Made by a program: the position numbers and the translations under genes. From assembly GCA_018382125.1 (NCBI GenBank), contig JAGZQO010000010.1:1-64000 (forward strand): a DNA stretch of 64,000 bases. Direction: 5' to 3'. Of this stretch, positions 55,563 through 64,000 are shown in pieces. Source of the stretch: Collinsella sp. GTDB lineage: Bacteria; Actinomycetota; Coriobacteriia; Coriobacteriales; Coriobacteriaceae. Positions within the stretch are counted from its first letter, which is position 1; the number at the start of each line of letters is the position of its first letter. Below the pieces are notes generated by a model. It did no database searches. It was not told the origin of the DNA and saw only the letters and a list, made by a program, of their open reading frames with translations.

Positions 55563-56708
55563 ATGACTTTCAACCAAACCGCGACGGCGCCGTCACACAA
55601 GATGCGTCGCTGCCTGCTTATGGCATTCGCGCTCATCGCGCTCGCGCTCACCGTGCTTCCCACGGCGTCGTTCGCCGGCACGGACACCGCAGGCAACGTA
55701 CTTGCGACCGACAATGACGCCAATCCGTCCGGCGTCGAAGGTGACCTGTACTGGGCAGGTCAGGCCCTCAACTTGGATGATGTGTCCATCGGCCGCGATA
55801 TCATCGCCGCGGGCGATACCCTCTCGATCCGTGACTGCACAGTGGGCGGCGCCGTCCGTCTGGCGGCACGCACCATCGACATTGCCAAGACCACGGTTGA
55901 TGGCGGCGTGACCGTCGCTGGCCAGCATGTCGTGCTCAATTCCGACAGCACCGCCAACTGTTTCTATGCGATAGGCGAGACGGTTGCCCTGCGCGGCTCT
56001 ACCAAGTCGGCAGCGCTTGCGGGCAACACGGTGACCATCGATGGCACCGTCGAGGGCGATGTCGAGGTTTGGGCCGACAAGCTCATCCTGGGCAAGAACG
56101 CCCACATCACCGGCACCGTGAACGCGCACGTCTCCGAGGACCCCGAGCGCGCCGCGGGAGCCGAGGTCGGCGCGCTTAAGATCGACCGCACCGAGAACAA
56201 GGATACTTCCACCGTTAACGATGTCATCGGCGGTATCGTCGCCGCGGCACTTTCGACTTGCCTTGTCGCTCTGCTGCTCGAGCTCGTCTTTCCGCGCGCG
56301 ACCGCCGGCGCCGCCGGCATGCTCCACCAGCGCCCCACGCCCCTGTGGGTGAGCGGTCTTCTGAGCACGATTGCTGTCGTCCCCACCGTCCTACTGCTGA
56401 TTATCTCTATCGCCGGTCTGTCGCTTGCCGGAGCCCTCTTGTGCGGCGTTATCGGCATCGCGTTGGTGTCGAGTGCCTTTGCGGGGTGCGCGATCGTCCG
56501 CATGGTCGGACACAGCCAAAACCGCTACGCCATGGCGGCCGTGGGTGGCATCGCCGCGGGCGCGCTTACGGCAATCCCCCTCGTAGGCGACTTCATCAGC
56601 GGCGTGGCCTTCGTCTTTACACTCGGCTACATCATCCAAATCATCTGGCGCAACGCCCACCTCAAACCGCAGCAGCCGGCTAACACGCCAGGACTCCCCA
56701 CCGCTTAG
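55563..56708 (+). CDS. Secreted bactofilin-like polymer-forming protein with C-terminal membrane segments
   Basis: 381 residues. A signal peptide (1-38, ends ASFA) is followed by a run of short strands such as DCTVGGAVRLAARTIDIAKTT, repeated every 15-20 residues in the manner of bactofilin/polymer-forming helices (about 55-200). The last 150 residues hold four hydrophobic segments. It would sit on the outer face of the membrane. Family is tentative. AAAGGA precedes the ATG. Confidence 0.65.
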   Translation: MTFNQTATAPSHKMRRCLLMAFALIALALTVLPTASFAGTDTAGNVLATDNDANPSGVEGDLYWAGQALNLDDVSIGRDIIAAGDTLSIRDCTVGGAVRLAARTIDIAKTTVDGGVTVAGQHVVLNSDSTANCFYAIGETVALRGSTKSAALAGNTVTIDGTVEGDVEVWADKLILGKNAHITGTVNAHVSEDPERAAGAEVGALKIDRTENKDTSTVNDVIGGIVAAALSTCLVALLLELVFPRATAGAAGMLHQRPTPLWVSGLLSTIAVVPTVLLLIISIAGLSLAGALLCGVIGIALVSSAFAGCAIVRMVGHSQNRYAMAAVGGIAAGALTAIPLVGDFISGVAFVFTLGYIIQIIWRNAHLKPQQPANTPGLPTA

Positions 56709-56750
56709 CCGCCAACCACCACAAAGATGCCAAGCACCTTTGTGGCGGCG
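56709..56750. repeat. CCACCACAAAG palindrome
   Basis: CCGCCAACCACCACAAAG and CTTTGTGGCGGCG flank ATGCCAAGCAC. Related to the palindromes at 23204-23246 and 23538-23580. Confidence 0.65.
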
Positions 56751-56777
56751 CAAACGAACCTGCCCCCTGAACCAAAA

Positions 56778-56811
56778 AGGGCGCCGACCATTACGGTCGA
56801 CGCCCTTTCTT
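56778..56811. terminator. Bidirectional terminator of typA and the 55563 gene
   Basis: AAAAAGGGCGCCGACC and GGTCGACGCCCTTT pair around ATTAC, followed by CTTGTT on the plus strand and TTGG on the minus strand. Confidence 0.85.
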
Positions 56812-56835
56812 GTTAGACGCTATAAAGTCCAGCGC

Positions 56836-58674
56836 TTATTTGTTGACCTGACCGGCGCGGACGGCGGCCTTCTTGCGGTCGGTGGCGTTGAGCAGGCGCT
56901 TGCGCAGGCGGATGTTCTTGGGAGTGATCTCGACCAGCTCGTCGTCGGCGATGTACTCCAGCGCCTCCTCCAGCGAGAAGGTGCGGGGCGGCACCAGCTG
57001 CACGGAGATATCGGAGGTCGAGGAACGCTGGTTGCCCAGGTTCTTGGTACGGGCGATGTTGACGACCATGTCGCCGGCCTTGCTGCGCTCGCCCACAATC
57101 ATGCCCTCATAGCACTCGGTGCCCGGCTCAACAAACAGCTGGCCGCGCTCCTGCAGCGTACCCAGGGCATAGGCAACGGCCTTCTCGGTGGTCATGGAGA
57201 TCATGGCGCCGTTCTGACGGTTACCGATCTCGCCGGCGTAAGGACCGTACTCCAGGAAGGTGTGGTAGAACACGCCCTCGCCGTGGGTGACGTTCATGAT
57301 GCGGTTCTTAAGGCCCATGATGCCGCGGGTCGGAATCTTAAACTCGAGATGCGTCACGATGCCCGAGGTGTCCATGCTCGTCATGATGCCGCCGGAGGTA
57401 CCGAAGACCTCAACGACCTTGCCCGAGTACTCGTCCGGGCACTCGACGACGGCCTGCTCGACGGGCTCCATCTTGTTGCCGTTCTCATCCTTCTTAAACA
57501 GAACGCGGGGACGGCCGACCTGGAACTCAAAGCCCTCGCGGCGCATGGACTCCATCAGAACGGACAGGTGCAGAATGCCGCGGCCCGAGACCTCGACGCC
57601 GCTCTTGTCCTCGAGCTCCTCGATCTTCATGGTCACGTTGTTCTCGGCCTCGTTGAACAGGCGCTCCTTGAGCTGACGGGCGCCCACGATGTCGCCGTCG
57701 CGACCGACGAGCGGAGAGGTCGAAGCCTCAAAGACGATGGACAGGGTCGGCGGGTCGATCTCGATGGGCTCGAGTTCAACGGGGTTCTCGGGGTCGGTGT
57801 AGACATCGCCGATATCGGTGCGATCGATGCCCACGACGGCGGCGATGTCACCGGCGCCGACTTCCTGGCACTCGGTGCGGCCCAGGTAGTCGAAGGTAAA
57901 GAGCTGCTTGACGGTAGCGGTGGCGCTGGAACCGTCATTCTTGACAACCAGGATCTGGTCGCCCTGGTGGATGGTGCCGGAGTACACGCGACCGATGCCG
58001 ATACGGCCAACGAAGTTGGAGTGGTCGATGGTCACGCACTGCATGGCCAGCGGGGCGTTCTCGTCAACCTCGGGCGCGGGCATGTCGTCGATGATCATAT
58101 CGAGCAGCGGATACATGTCCATGTTGCCGTCGTTGGGGTCAAGGCGGGCAAAGCCATTCATGGCGCTGGCGTAGACCACGTGCTCCATGGCGAACTCAAG
58201 CTGGTCGTCGGTAGCGCCCAGGTCGGCCATAAGGTCGAGGCAGTCGTTGTAGGCCTTCTCGGGGTTGGCACCCGGACGGTCGATCTTGTTGATGACGATC
58301 ATGATCTTAAGGCCGGTGTCGATAGCGTGACGCAGCACGAAGCGGGTCTGGGGCATGGGGCCCTCAAAAGCGTCGACCAGCAGCAGGGCGCCGTCGGCCA
58401 TACGCAGCACGCGCTCGACCTCGCCGCCAAAGTCGGCGTGGCCCGGGGTGTCGATGACGTTGATCTTGACGTCCTTGTACTCGATAGAGATGTTCTTGGC
58501 GAGAATCGTAATGCCGCGCTCGCGCTCCTGGTCGTTGGAATCCAGGACGCGGTCCTCGACCTGCTGGTTGGCACGGAAGGCGTCCGTGGCACGCAGGAGC
58601 TTGTCGACCATCGTCGTCTTGCCGTGGTCGACGTGAGCGATGATGGCGATGTTCCTCAGATTGTCTACGCGCAT
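56836..58674 (-). CDS. typA: Translational GTPase TypA/BipA
   Basis: 612 residues. G1 AHVDHGKTT, G3 DTPGHADFGGEV and G4 NKIDRPGA, then domains II, III, V-like and the family C-terminal domain. Binds ribosomes during stress and assembly. Length is normal. Confidence 0.96.
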   Translation of the reverse strand: MRVDNLRNIAIIAHVDHGKTTMVDKLLRATDAFRANQQVEDRVLDSNDQERERGITILAKNISIEYKDVKINVIDTPGHADFGGEVERVLRMADGALLLVDAFEGPMPQTRFVLRHAIDTGLKIMIVINKIDRPGANPEKAYNDCLDLMADLGATDDQLEFAMEHVVYASAMNGFARLDPNDGNMDMYPLLDMIIDDMPAPEVDENAPLAMQCVTIDHSNFVGRIGIGRVYSGTIHQGDQILVVKNDGSSATATVKQLFTFDYLGRTECQEVGAGDIAAVVGIDRTDIGDVYTDPENPVELEPIEIDPPTLSIVFEASTSPLVGRDGDIVGARQLKERLFNEAENNVTMKIEELEDKSGVEVSGRGILHLSVLMESMRREGFEFQVGRPRVLFKKDENGNKMEPVEQAVVECPDEYSGKVVEVFGTSGGIMTSMDTSGIVTHLEFKIPTRGIMGLKNRIMNVTHGEGVFYHTFLEYGPYAGEIGNRQNGAMISMTTEKAVAYALGTLQERGQLFVEPGTECYEGMIVGERSKAGDMVVNIARTKNLGNQRSSTSDISVQLVPPRTFSLEEALEYIADDELVEITPKNIRLRKRLLNATDRKKAAVRAGQVNK

Positions 58675-58791
58675 GTAGTTCCCCTATCTTCTATCTATAT
58701 ACAACCGGCACGCGTATGCGGCCCGCCCAGCGATACAACGCTCAGCGGGAATATTGAGCCTTTTACCGAAAACTCGTTTATTTTAGCGATT

Positions 58792-59241
58792 TTAGATGAG
58801 AGGGGTTTCCTCACCTGCAGGTTCAGGGTCGCTCCACATAAAACCATCGCCGGCGCCCATGCCCTCATACAGCACGTATGCCGAAAAACCACTCTCGAGC
58901 GTGGTTTCGAAGAAGCTCACGAGCAGAGCATCGTGATAGCCGCCGTCAATCTCGACGCAGCCGGTGTAGCCGATGGCATAGCGAGCGATACGGCCCAGGC
59001 CCTCGTCCTTAAGACCCATCTTGTGCTCGGAGATAAAGTTGTTGGCCGCCTCGAGGCACGCCTCTTCGCCATCCTCATCGAGCGCCGCCAGATAACGGTT
59101 GGAAGCGGCGTCCTCAATTGCCACGACCACGCCAGGGTTTTCACCGGCGGCAAGGTCGTCCAAGAACGCGCCGATCAGATCGCACACCATGGCGTCGAGC
59201 TCGGCGGAGACGTTACCGGCGTCCTGCATATCCTGTGCCAT
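58792..59241 (-). CDS. Hypothetical protein, acidic, about 149 residues
   Basis: Not recognised. No signal peptide or membrane segment. Pattern of Asp/Glu/Ala-rich helices and strands (VVVAIEDAASNRYLAAL, GCVEIDGGYHDALLVSFF), cytoplasmic. Upstream of typA by 117 bp. Confidence 0.6.
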   Translation of the reverse strand: MAQDMQDAGNVSAELDAMVCDLIGAFLDDLAAGENPGVVVAIEDAASNRYLAALDEDGEEACLEAANNFISEHKMGLKDEGLGRIARYAIGYTGCVEIDGGYHDALLVSFFETTLESGFSAYVLYEGMGAGDGFMWSDPEPAGEETPLI

Positions 59242-59271
59242 CTTTAGACCTTCCCATCGAGTCTGGCGTCG

Positions 59272-59661
59272 TTACAGTTCTTGTGCCTCGGCGGCGATCC
59301 TGGCGGCAGCGTCGCGGGCGCGCATCATGTCCGCTGCGCGCTTGTCGAGCACCTTGATCTGACTGGTCAGCATTACCGCATCGACCACACCCCAGATCAC
59401 AAGGCCCGTAGAGATCGAAAACCCAAGCGCACCAACTGTACCACGAAGGCGCAAGCAGATTGCCGCGACAAGGACGGAGACGACAACCATCTTGATAAAC
59501 GAGCCGCGGCGCTCGCGAAGCGTGCGGGCCTGCGTCACATAGGCAATGCGAGCCGCCTCAGAAGCCTCCGAGCGCATCTGGGCCTCGCGGGCGATCGCAG
59601 CCGCCTCAGCCGACATACCGCCGGCCATCAGCGAACGCTCCGCAACCTGGACGCCCCGCAT
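59272..59661 (-). CDS. Small membrane protein, two hydrophobic segments
   Basis: 129 residues. Charged N-terminal helix (1-55), hydrophobic segments about 58-71 and 75-98, charged C-terminal helix. The ATG directly follows the upstream bifunctional nuclease stop codon, so the two are coupled. Function unknown. Confidence 0.65.
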   Translation of the reverse strand: MRGVQVAERSLMAGGMSAEAAAIAREAQMRSEASEAARIAYVTQARTLRERRGSFIKMVVVSVLVAAICLRLRGTVGALGFSISTGLVIWGVVDAVMLTSQIKVLDKRAADMMRARDAAARIAAEAQEL

Positions 59662-60162
59662 TTAGAAGTCATCGGGGGAGAGCGTATGGACGAACTCGTC
59701 GAACTTCTCGAACTCCTGCTCGTCGTCGACTTCCTCGGCGTGGGTAGAAACAGTGCCCAGGCGATTCATGATGTCGTCTTCAACGAACATGGGGGCATTA
59801 CTGCGTACGGCGAGGGCGATGGCGTCGCTCGGACGCGCATCGATCTTATGCTCGTTGCCATCGGCCAACACGACAACCGTCGCGTAAAACACGGGCGGCT
59901 CGGCGCGAACGATTTCGATGCGTTCGAGCTTGGCACCCAGGGCACCAACAGTATCGAGCAACAGGTCATGGGTAATCGGGCGCTCGGCGCGACCGCTATC
60001 GATGCCGCGGCTGATGGCAGCAGCTTCAAACGAACCAGTCTGAATGGAAAGGGAACGCAGTGGCGCGGGCGAGTCCGATTTGCTGCAGCGCTCGCGAAGC
60101 ACGATAAGCGATGGCACGGGACCGGCGGCCATGACGATGGTCTCTATGTCGACACGAACCAT
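59662..60162 (-). CDS. Bifunctional nuclease (BFN/DUF151) domain protein
   Basis: 166 residues. DUF151 domain with ETIVMAAG, ERPITHDLLLDTVGALGA and DARPSDAIALAVRSNAPMFV. Plant members act as RNase/DNase; the bacterial role is not settled. GGAGG lies 6 bp before the ATG at 60162. An acidic tail ends the protein. Confidence 0.85.
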   Translation of the reverse strand: MVRVDIETIVMAAGPVPSLIVLRERCSKSDSPAPLRSLSIQTGSFEAAAISRGIDSGRAERPITHDLLLDTVGALGAKLERIEIVRAEPPVFYATVVVLADGNEHKIDARPSDAIALAVRSNAPMFVEDDIMNRLGTVSTHAEEVDDEQEFEKFDEFVHTLSPDDF

Positions 60163-60279
60163 GGAACACCTCCGGTACGTAGCGGTTAACACGCGGCAGC
60201 CCGCCGCATTGAATAGCTATACTACCCAATCTTTCGCACAGCACACAAAACCAAAATGAGATTTATCGCAGACAAGAAA

Positions 60280-60312
60280 AAAGCCCCGAGGCAACGCCCC
60301 AGGGCTCTTCAC
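60280..60312 (-). terminator. Rho-independent terminator of the tRNA cluster
   Basis: On the minus strand GAGCCC...GGGCTTTTTTC pair, at the 3' end of the tRNA-Ile transcript. Confidence 0.7.
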
Positions 60313-60320
60313 AGTTTTGA

Positions 60321-60397
60321 TGGTGGACCTGACAAGATTCGAACTTGTGACCTCCCGGTTATCAGCCGGACGCTCTAACCAACTGAGCTACAGGTCC
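60321..60397 (-). tRNA. tRNA-Ile (GAT), copy 1
   Basis: Acceptor GGACCTG/CAGGTCC, anticodon loop CTGATAA with GAT, TTCGAAT T-loop, encoded CCA. Identical in the visible body to the copy at 60545-60621. Confidence 0.95.
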
Positions 60398-60401
60398 ATC
60401 A

Positions 60402-60477
60402 TGGTGGAGGTTAGGGGGATCGAACCCCTGACCTCAGGCTTGCAAAGCCCGCGCTCTCCCAGCTGAGCTAAACCCCC
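60402..60477 (-). tRNA. tRNA-Ala (TGC)
   Basis: Acceptor GGGGGTT/AACCTCC (one G-U), anticodon loop TTTGCAA with TGC, TTCGATC T-loop, encoded CCA. Confidence 0.95.
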
Positions 60478-60488
60478 ACGGAGACAGT

Positions 60489-60535
60489 AATAAACACCCC
60501 AGCGGCGACTCGGCTCTCGCTGGGGTGTTTATTGC
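60489..60535. repeat. AATAAACACCCCAGCG palindrome between tRNAs
   Basis: AATAAACACCCCAGCG and CGCTGGGGTGTTTATT pair around 13 nt. Perfect stem between tRNA-Ile copy 2 and tRNA-Ala; probably a processing or partial termination site. Confidence 0.75.
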
Positions 60536-60544
60536 GAAAGAAAG

Positions 60545-60621
60545 TGGTGGACCTGACAAGATTCGAACTTGTGACCTCCCGGTTATCAGCCGGACGCTCT
60601 AACCAACTGAGCTACAGGTCC
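60545..60621 (-). tRNA. tRNA-Ile (GAT), copy 2
   Basis: Same sequence as copy 1. First gene of the cluster. Confidence 0.95.
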
Positions 60622-60635
60622 ATCGCGCAAGGGAT

Positions 60636-60665
60636 ATATTAGACGAGTCGTTACGCGCGCGTCAA
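60636..60665 (-). promoter_or_regulatory. Promoter of the Ile-Ala-Ile tRNA cluster
   Basis: TTGACG (60660-60665) and TAATAT (60636-60641) on the minus strand, spaced by 18 bp, just before tRNA-Ile copy 2. Confidence 0.7.
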
Positions 60666-60692
60666 CAACTTTTTTAAAAATCTTTGGGAGGG

Positions 60693-60828
60693 ATGGTCGC
60701 CGGGCTGGCGAGATGGTTTTGGTTTGCTGCTCGGACAGTCCTGCGCAAGACGAAGGCCACATTAAGTGGCCTTCTTTGCGTGCGGAACTCGCGACAAACC
60801 AAAACCATCTCGCCAGCCCGGCGACCAT
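60693..60828. repeat. Class A nested inverted repeat, copy 3
   Basis: Perfect 34-bp arms (60693-60726 and 60795-60828) around a 68-nt core (60727-60794) almost identical to the core of copy 2. Lies 90 bp after the gyrA stop codon. Confidence 0.92.
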
Positions 60829-60918
60829 GGGGTCCCAAGGTTTTCAAAAAAGCGGCCGGCGCGCAGTGCGCCGACCGCCGATATATGGGGTCTGATAATT
60901 CTTACCAGCTAGGGTCTC

Positions 60919-63660
60919 TTACTCGTCTAGGAGATCTTCTGGCATGTCGTTGCCGTCGCCTAGATCGACAGGGGTTTCTTCGGGGGCAGAGCCGTTTTCT
61001 GTGGCTTCGCCTTCAGGCTTCTCTTTGGCGGCCGTCATGCGGGCTACGGCGCAGATGCGGTCGTTGTCGTCGACGGTCATCATCTTGACGCCCTGGGTGG
61101 CGCGGCCAGTCTGGCTGATTTCGTCGGTCTTGACGCGAATGACCGTCGCGCCCTCCGTCACGATGAACAGCTCGTGCTGCGGGCCCACCGTCTTCATGGC
61201 CGCGAGGTTACCCTTACGCTCGGTCATTTGGATGGTGTAGACGCCCTGGCCGCCGCGATTCTGCTCCGGGTAGTCCGCAACCGGCGTGCGCTTGCCGTAG
61301 CCGCGCTCGGTGATGACGAACAGATCACCGTTGCCGTTAGTGACTTCCATGCCCAGAACGCTCACGCCGTCCTTCATACCGATACCGCGAACGCCGCTGG
61401 TATCGCGGCCGGTGGCGCGCACCTGCTCCTCGGAGAACATGATCGCCTTGCCCGCGGTGGTGGCCAGGATAATCTTGTCGCCCTCGCGCACGCGGCGCAC
61501 GTTCAACAGCGCGTCGTCGTCGCGCAGGTTGATAGCGATTAGGCCGTCGCGACGGCTGCGGTCATATGCGCTCATCACGGTCTTCTTGACCATACCGCTC
61601 TTGGTGGCAAACATCAGGTACTCGTCGGCCGGGAACTCGCGGCAGCTGATGACGCTCGCGATCTTCTCGCCCTCCTCGAAGGGCAGCAGGTTGACGATCG
61701 CGGTACCGCGCGCCTGGCGCGTACCCACCGGCAGCTCGTGCACCTTCAGGCGATAGACCTTGCCCTTGCTCGAGAAGAACAGCACGTACTCGTGCGTGGA
61801 CGCGATGAACATCTCGTCGATAACATCGTCCTCTTTGAGGTTGACACCCGACACACCCTTGCCACCGCGTTTCTGGGCACGGTAGGCGGCCACCGGAATG
61901 CGCTTGACATAGCCGGTGTGGGTGATGGTCACGACCATATCCTCGTCGGCGATGAGGTCCTCGACATCCAGGTCCTTCTCAACCTGGCTGATCTCGGTGC
62001 GGCGCTTGTCGCCGAACTTCTTGGAGATCTCGCGCATCTCTTCCTTGATGACGCCCAGGATCTTCTCCTCATGCGCCAGCAGGTCCTCGTAGTAGGCGAT
62101 GGCGCGGCGCAGGCCGTCCAACTCTTCTTGGATCTTGTCGCGCTCCAGGCCGGTCAGGCGGCGCAACTTCATCTCGAGGATGGCCGTGGTCTGCTCGGGC
62201 GTAAAGCCAAAGCGCTCGATCAGGCGGCTGCTGGCCTCGGAGTCGGTCTGCGAGGAGCGGATGATGCTGATGACCTCGTCGATATGGTCAAGGGCCATCA
62301 GGTAACCCTCGAGGATATGCGCGCGGGCCTGGGCCTTCTTAAGGTCAAAACGGGTACGGCGAGTGACGACGTCGACCTGGTGGTCGATGTAGTGCTGCAG
62401 CATCTCGCGCAGGCTCAGGCATTTGGGAACGCCGTTGACAAGCGCCAGGTTGTTGGCGCCAAAGGTCGTCTGCAGCGAGGTGTACTTATACAGGTTGTTG
62501 AGCACGACCTGCGGAATGACGCCCTTCTTGAGCTCGATGACCAGACGGATGCCCTTCTGGTTGGACTCATCGCGCATATCCGAGATGCCCTCGATGCGCT
62601 TGTCGTTGACGAGCTGGGCGATCTTCTCCTGCAGGGTGCCTTTGTTGACCATGTAGGGAATCTCGGTAAAGACCAGGCGGCTGCGACCGGTCTTGGTGGA
62701 CTCCACGTGTGCCTTGGCACGCACGGTAATGGAGCCGCGGCCGGTCTCGTAGCTCTGCTTAATGCCGGCGCTGCCCATGATGATGGCGCCGGTGGGGAAG
62801 TCCGGACCGGGCATGATCTGCATGAGCTCGTCGACGGTGGCGTCGGGGTTGTCGATCAGGTAGCAGGTGGCCTCGATCGCCTCGGTGAGGTTATGCGGGG
62901 CGATGTTGGTGGCCATGCCGACGGCGATGCCCTGGCTGCCGTTGACCAGCAGGTTGGGGAAGCGCGCAGGCAGTGCCACGGGCTCGGCGAGCGATTCGTC
63001 GTAGTTGGGCTGCCAGTCGACGGTATCCTTCTGCAAGTCACGCAACAGTTCCATGGCGGGCTTTGCCAGGCGGCTCTCGGTGTAACGCATGGCCGCCGCG
63101 CCGTCGCCGTCGATGTTGCCGAAGTTGCCGTGACCGTCGATGAGCGGCGTGCGCATGGAGAACCACTGCGCCAAGCGGACCATGGCCTCGTAGACCGCAG
63201 AGTCACCGTGCGGGTGGTACTTACCGATAACTTCGCCGACCGTCCACGCCGACTTCTTGTGTGGGCGGTTGGGGTAGATGCCGCTCTCGTTCATCGCGTA
63301 CAGGATGCGGCGGTGCACCGGCTTCAAGCCGTCGCGCACGTCCGGCAGGGCGCGCGCCGTGATGACCGACATCGAATACTCGATAAACGACTGCTTCATC
63401 TCGCGACCGAACTCCGAAATCTGGAGCTGGCCGCCGTTGATATCCTCGCCGGCCGAGGCGCCACGGTCGACTTCGCCAAAACTCTCCTCGAGCTCGCCGT
63501 CGTCATCCTCTTCCTCGTCATCATCGACATCGGGGTTATAGGCGTCCGGGTCGCCGTCCTCGCCCTGCTCAGCACGGGCAAGCAGGCGCTTCAGATCGTC
63601 GGGCATGCCGGCGTCGCCGGCCTCGCCCATACCCTCATTGTTGTTGATATCGTCTGCCAC
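60919..63660 (-). CDS. gyrA: DNA gyrase subunit A with acidic N-terminal extension
   Basis: 913 residues. Cleaves and rejoins DNA to introduce negative supercoils. The first 75 residues are an Asp/Glu-rich extension absent from E. coli GyrA. Then normal: quinolone region HPHGDSAVYE with Ser154 and Glu158 (E. coli Ser83 and Asp87 positions), catalytic Tyr193, and the GyrA box QKRGGKG opening the C-terminal beta-pinwheel. Ser154 is unchanged, so no classic resistance mutation shows. An acidic tail ends the protein. Confidence 0.97.
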   Translation of the reverse strand: MADDINNNEGMGEAGDAGMPDDLKRLLARAEQGEDGDPDAYNPDVDDDEEEDDDGELEESFGEVDRGASAGEDINGGQLQISEFGREMKQSFIEYSMSVITARALPDVRDGLKPVHRRILYAMNESGIYPNRPHKKSAWTVGEVIGKYHPHGDSAVYEAMVRLAQWFSMRTPLIDGHGNFGNIDGDGAAAMRYTESRLAKPAMELLRDLQKDTVDWQPNYDESLAEPVALPARFPNLLVNGSQGIAVGMATNIAPHNLTEAIEATCYLIDNPDATVDELMQIMPGPDFPTGAIIMGSAGIKQSYETGRGSITVRAKAHVESTKTGRSRLVFTEIPYMVNKGTLQEKIAQLVNDKRIEGISDMRDESNQKGIRLVIELKKGVIPQVVLNNLYKYTSLQTTFGANNLALVNGVPKCLSLREMLQHYIDHQVDVVTRRTRFDLKKAQARAHILEGYLMALDHIDEVISIIRSSQTDSEASSRLIERFGFTPEQTTAILEMKLRRLTGLERDKIQEELDGLRRAIAYYEDLLAHEEKILGVIKEEMREISKKFGDKRRTEISQVEKDLDVEDLIADEDMVVTITHTGYVKRIPVAAYRAQKRGGKGVSGVNLKEDDVIDEMFIASTHEYVLFFSSKGKVYRLKVHELPVGTRQARGTAIVNLLPFEEGEKIASVISCREFPADEYLMFATKSGMVKKTVMSAYDRSRRDGLIAINLRDDDALLNVRRVREGDKIILATTAGKAIMFSEEQVRATGRDTSGVRGIGMKDGVSVLGMEVTNGNGDLFVITERGYGKRTPVADYPEQNRGGQGVYTIQMTERKGNLAAMKTVGPQHELFIVTEGATVIRVKTDEISQTGRATQGVKMMTVDDNDRICAVARMTAAKEKPEGEATENGSAPEETPVDLGDGNDMPEDLLDE

Positions 63661-63671
63661 GTTACCTCCTC

Positions 63672-64000
63672 TTAAGCATCAAGGAATCGTGCATCATGTG
63701 CGTGCTTCTCAATGTACTCGCGGCGATAGCCGACCTCGGAACCCATCAGCTCGCGCACGGCACGGTCCGCCACCACGGCGTCCTCGATCGACACGCGCTG
63801 CAGGATGCGGGTCTTGGGGTCCATCGTCGTCGAGGCGAGCTGCTTGGGGTCCATCTCGCCCAGGCCCTTGTAGCGCTGGACGGTATAGCCCTTGCGCTTT
63901 TTGGTGATCTTGCCGTCCTTGGCCTTGCCGTCCTCGTCGTTATCGTCGGGGTTCAGGCCCAGACTCTGGATGGTATCGCGCAGGATCTCGTCTTCGGGCT
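63672..64000 (-). CDS. gyrB: DNA gyrase subunit B, C-terminal part (truncated by the window edge)
   Basis: About the last 109 codons: an Asp/Lys-rich stretch, then RYKGLGEMDPKQL and the TMDPKTR...GYRREYIEKHA ending. This is the TOPRIM-following tail that contacts GyrA. It ends 11 bp before gyrA, the usual gyrB-gyrA order. The rest lies beyond position 64000. Confidence 0.95.
   Translation of the reverse strand, partial: PEDEILRDTIQSLGLNPDDNDEDGKAKDGKITKKRKGYTVQRYKGLGEMDPKQLASTTMDPKTRILQRVSIEDAVVADRAVRELMGSEVGYRREYIEKHAHDARFLDA

Noticed and set aside
60684..61088. 134-codon plus-strand frame over class A copy 3
   Set aside because: It runs through the inverted repeat and into gyrA antisense; similar frames at 242-589 also arise from the repeat.
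63360..63520. Quinolone-resistance change in GyrA
   Set aside because: Ser154, the E. coli Ser83 position, is retained, and Glu158 is a common natural variant of Asp87.

Overview
The window reads as a chromosomal segment of a Coriobacteriia actinobacterium, most likely Collinsella (C. aerofaciens group). This is inferred from the GC-rich base composition, the housekeeping gene set, Gram-positive traits (class B sortase, PrsA-like foldase, no outer-membrane genes) and many intergenic palindromes. I had no database to confirm it. Most genes lie on the minus strand. gyrA and the 3' end of gyrB are at the right edge, and dnaB and the rpsF-ssb-rpsR-rplI operon are nearby, so the replication origin probably lies a few kb beyond position 64000.

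Layout. 1-430: two nested inverted repeats. 432-7255: one tight minus-strand operon, acpS, nnr, alr, uracil-DNA glycosylase, tsaE, and a tsaB-rimI-tsaD triple fusion. 7372-8043: an IS200/IS605-type element abutting a truncated initiator tRNA. 8304-13469: coaX, a divergent biotin-ligase-like gene, a folP-folK fusion, a sirtuin, and xth. 13618-16935: an ECF vitamin-type transporter (S, fused A-A, T). 17066-23124: glmU, prs, pth and an nfnAB-like flavoprotein pair. 23586-27287: a polar amino-acid ABC transporter with a cytidylate-kinase-like gene. 27535-37258: yqeY, foldase, an orphan PTS IIA, purFMN, a CmpB-like membrane protein, a MoaE-like protein, sortase B, purE. 37702-42457: carAB behind a probable PyrR-binding hairpin. 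42666-49003: a membrane protein, an ABC exporter, a Nudix hydrolase, purD, purA. 49097-52402: dnaB and the rpsF operon. 52907-54650: two tRNA-Ser genes, a hairpin cluster, and a nuclease-like gene bracketed by inverted palindromes. 54766-60162: a TRIC-like channel, a bactofilin-like protein, typA, two unknown genes, a bifunctional nuclease. 60321-64000: an Ile-Ala-Ile tRNA cluster, gyrA, gyrB.

Functional themes are nucleotide synthesis (purF, M, N, E, D, A; carAB; prs), cofactors (folate, CoA, NAD(P)HX repair, ACP activation), t6A tRNA modification, envelope precursors (alr, glmU) and replication. The purA product lacks about 26 conserved residues that carry IMP contacts, so the last steps from IMP to AMP may be impaired.

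The least explained signal is a set of intergenic elements with a conserved core of about 30-70 nt inside locus-specific, nearly perfect 22-34 bp inverted arms. There are two classes of three copies each. The inner stems carry compensatory differences while the outer arms are unrelated between loci. A second candidate unit is the PD-(D/E)XK-type gene at 53554-54561, flanked by inverted copies of a 64-bp palindrome.
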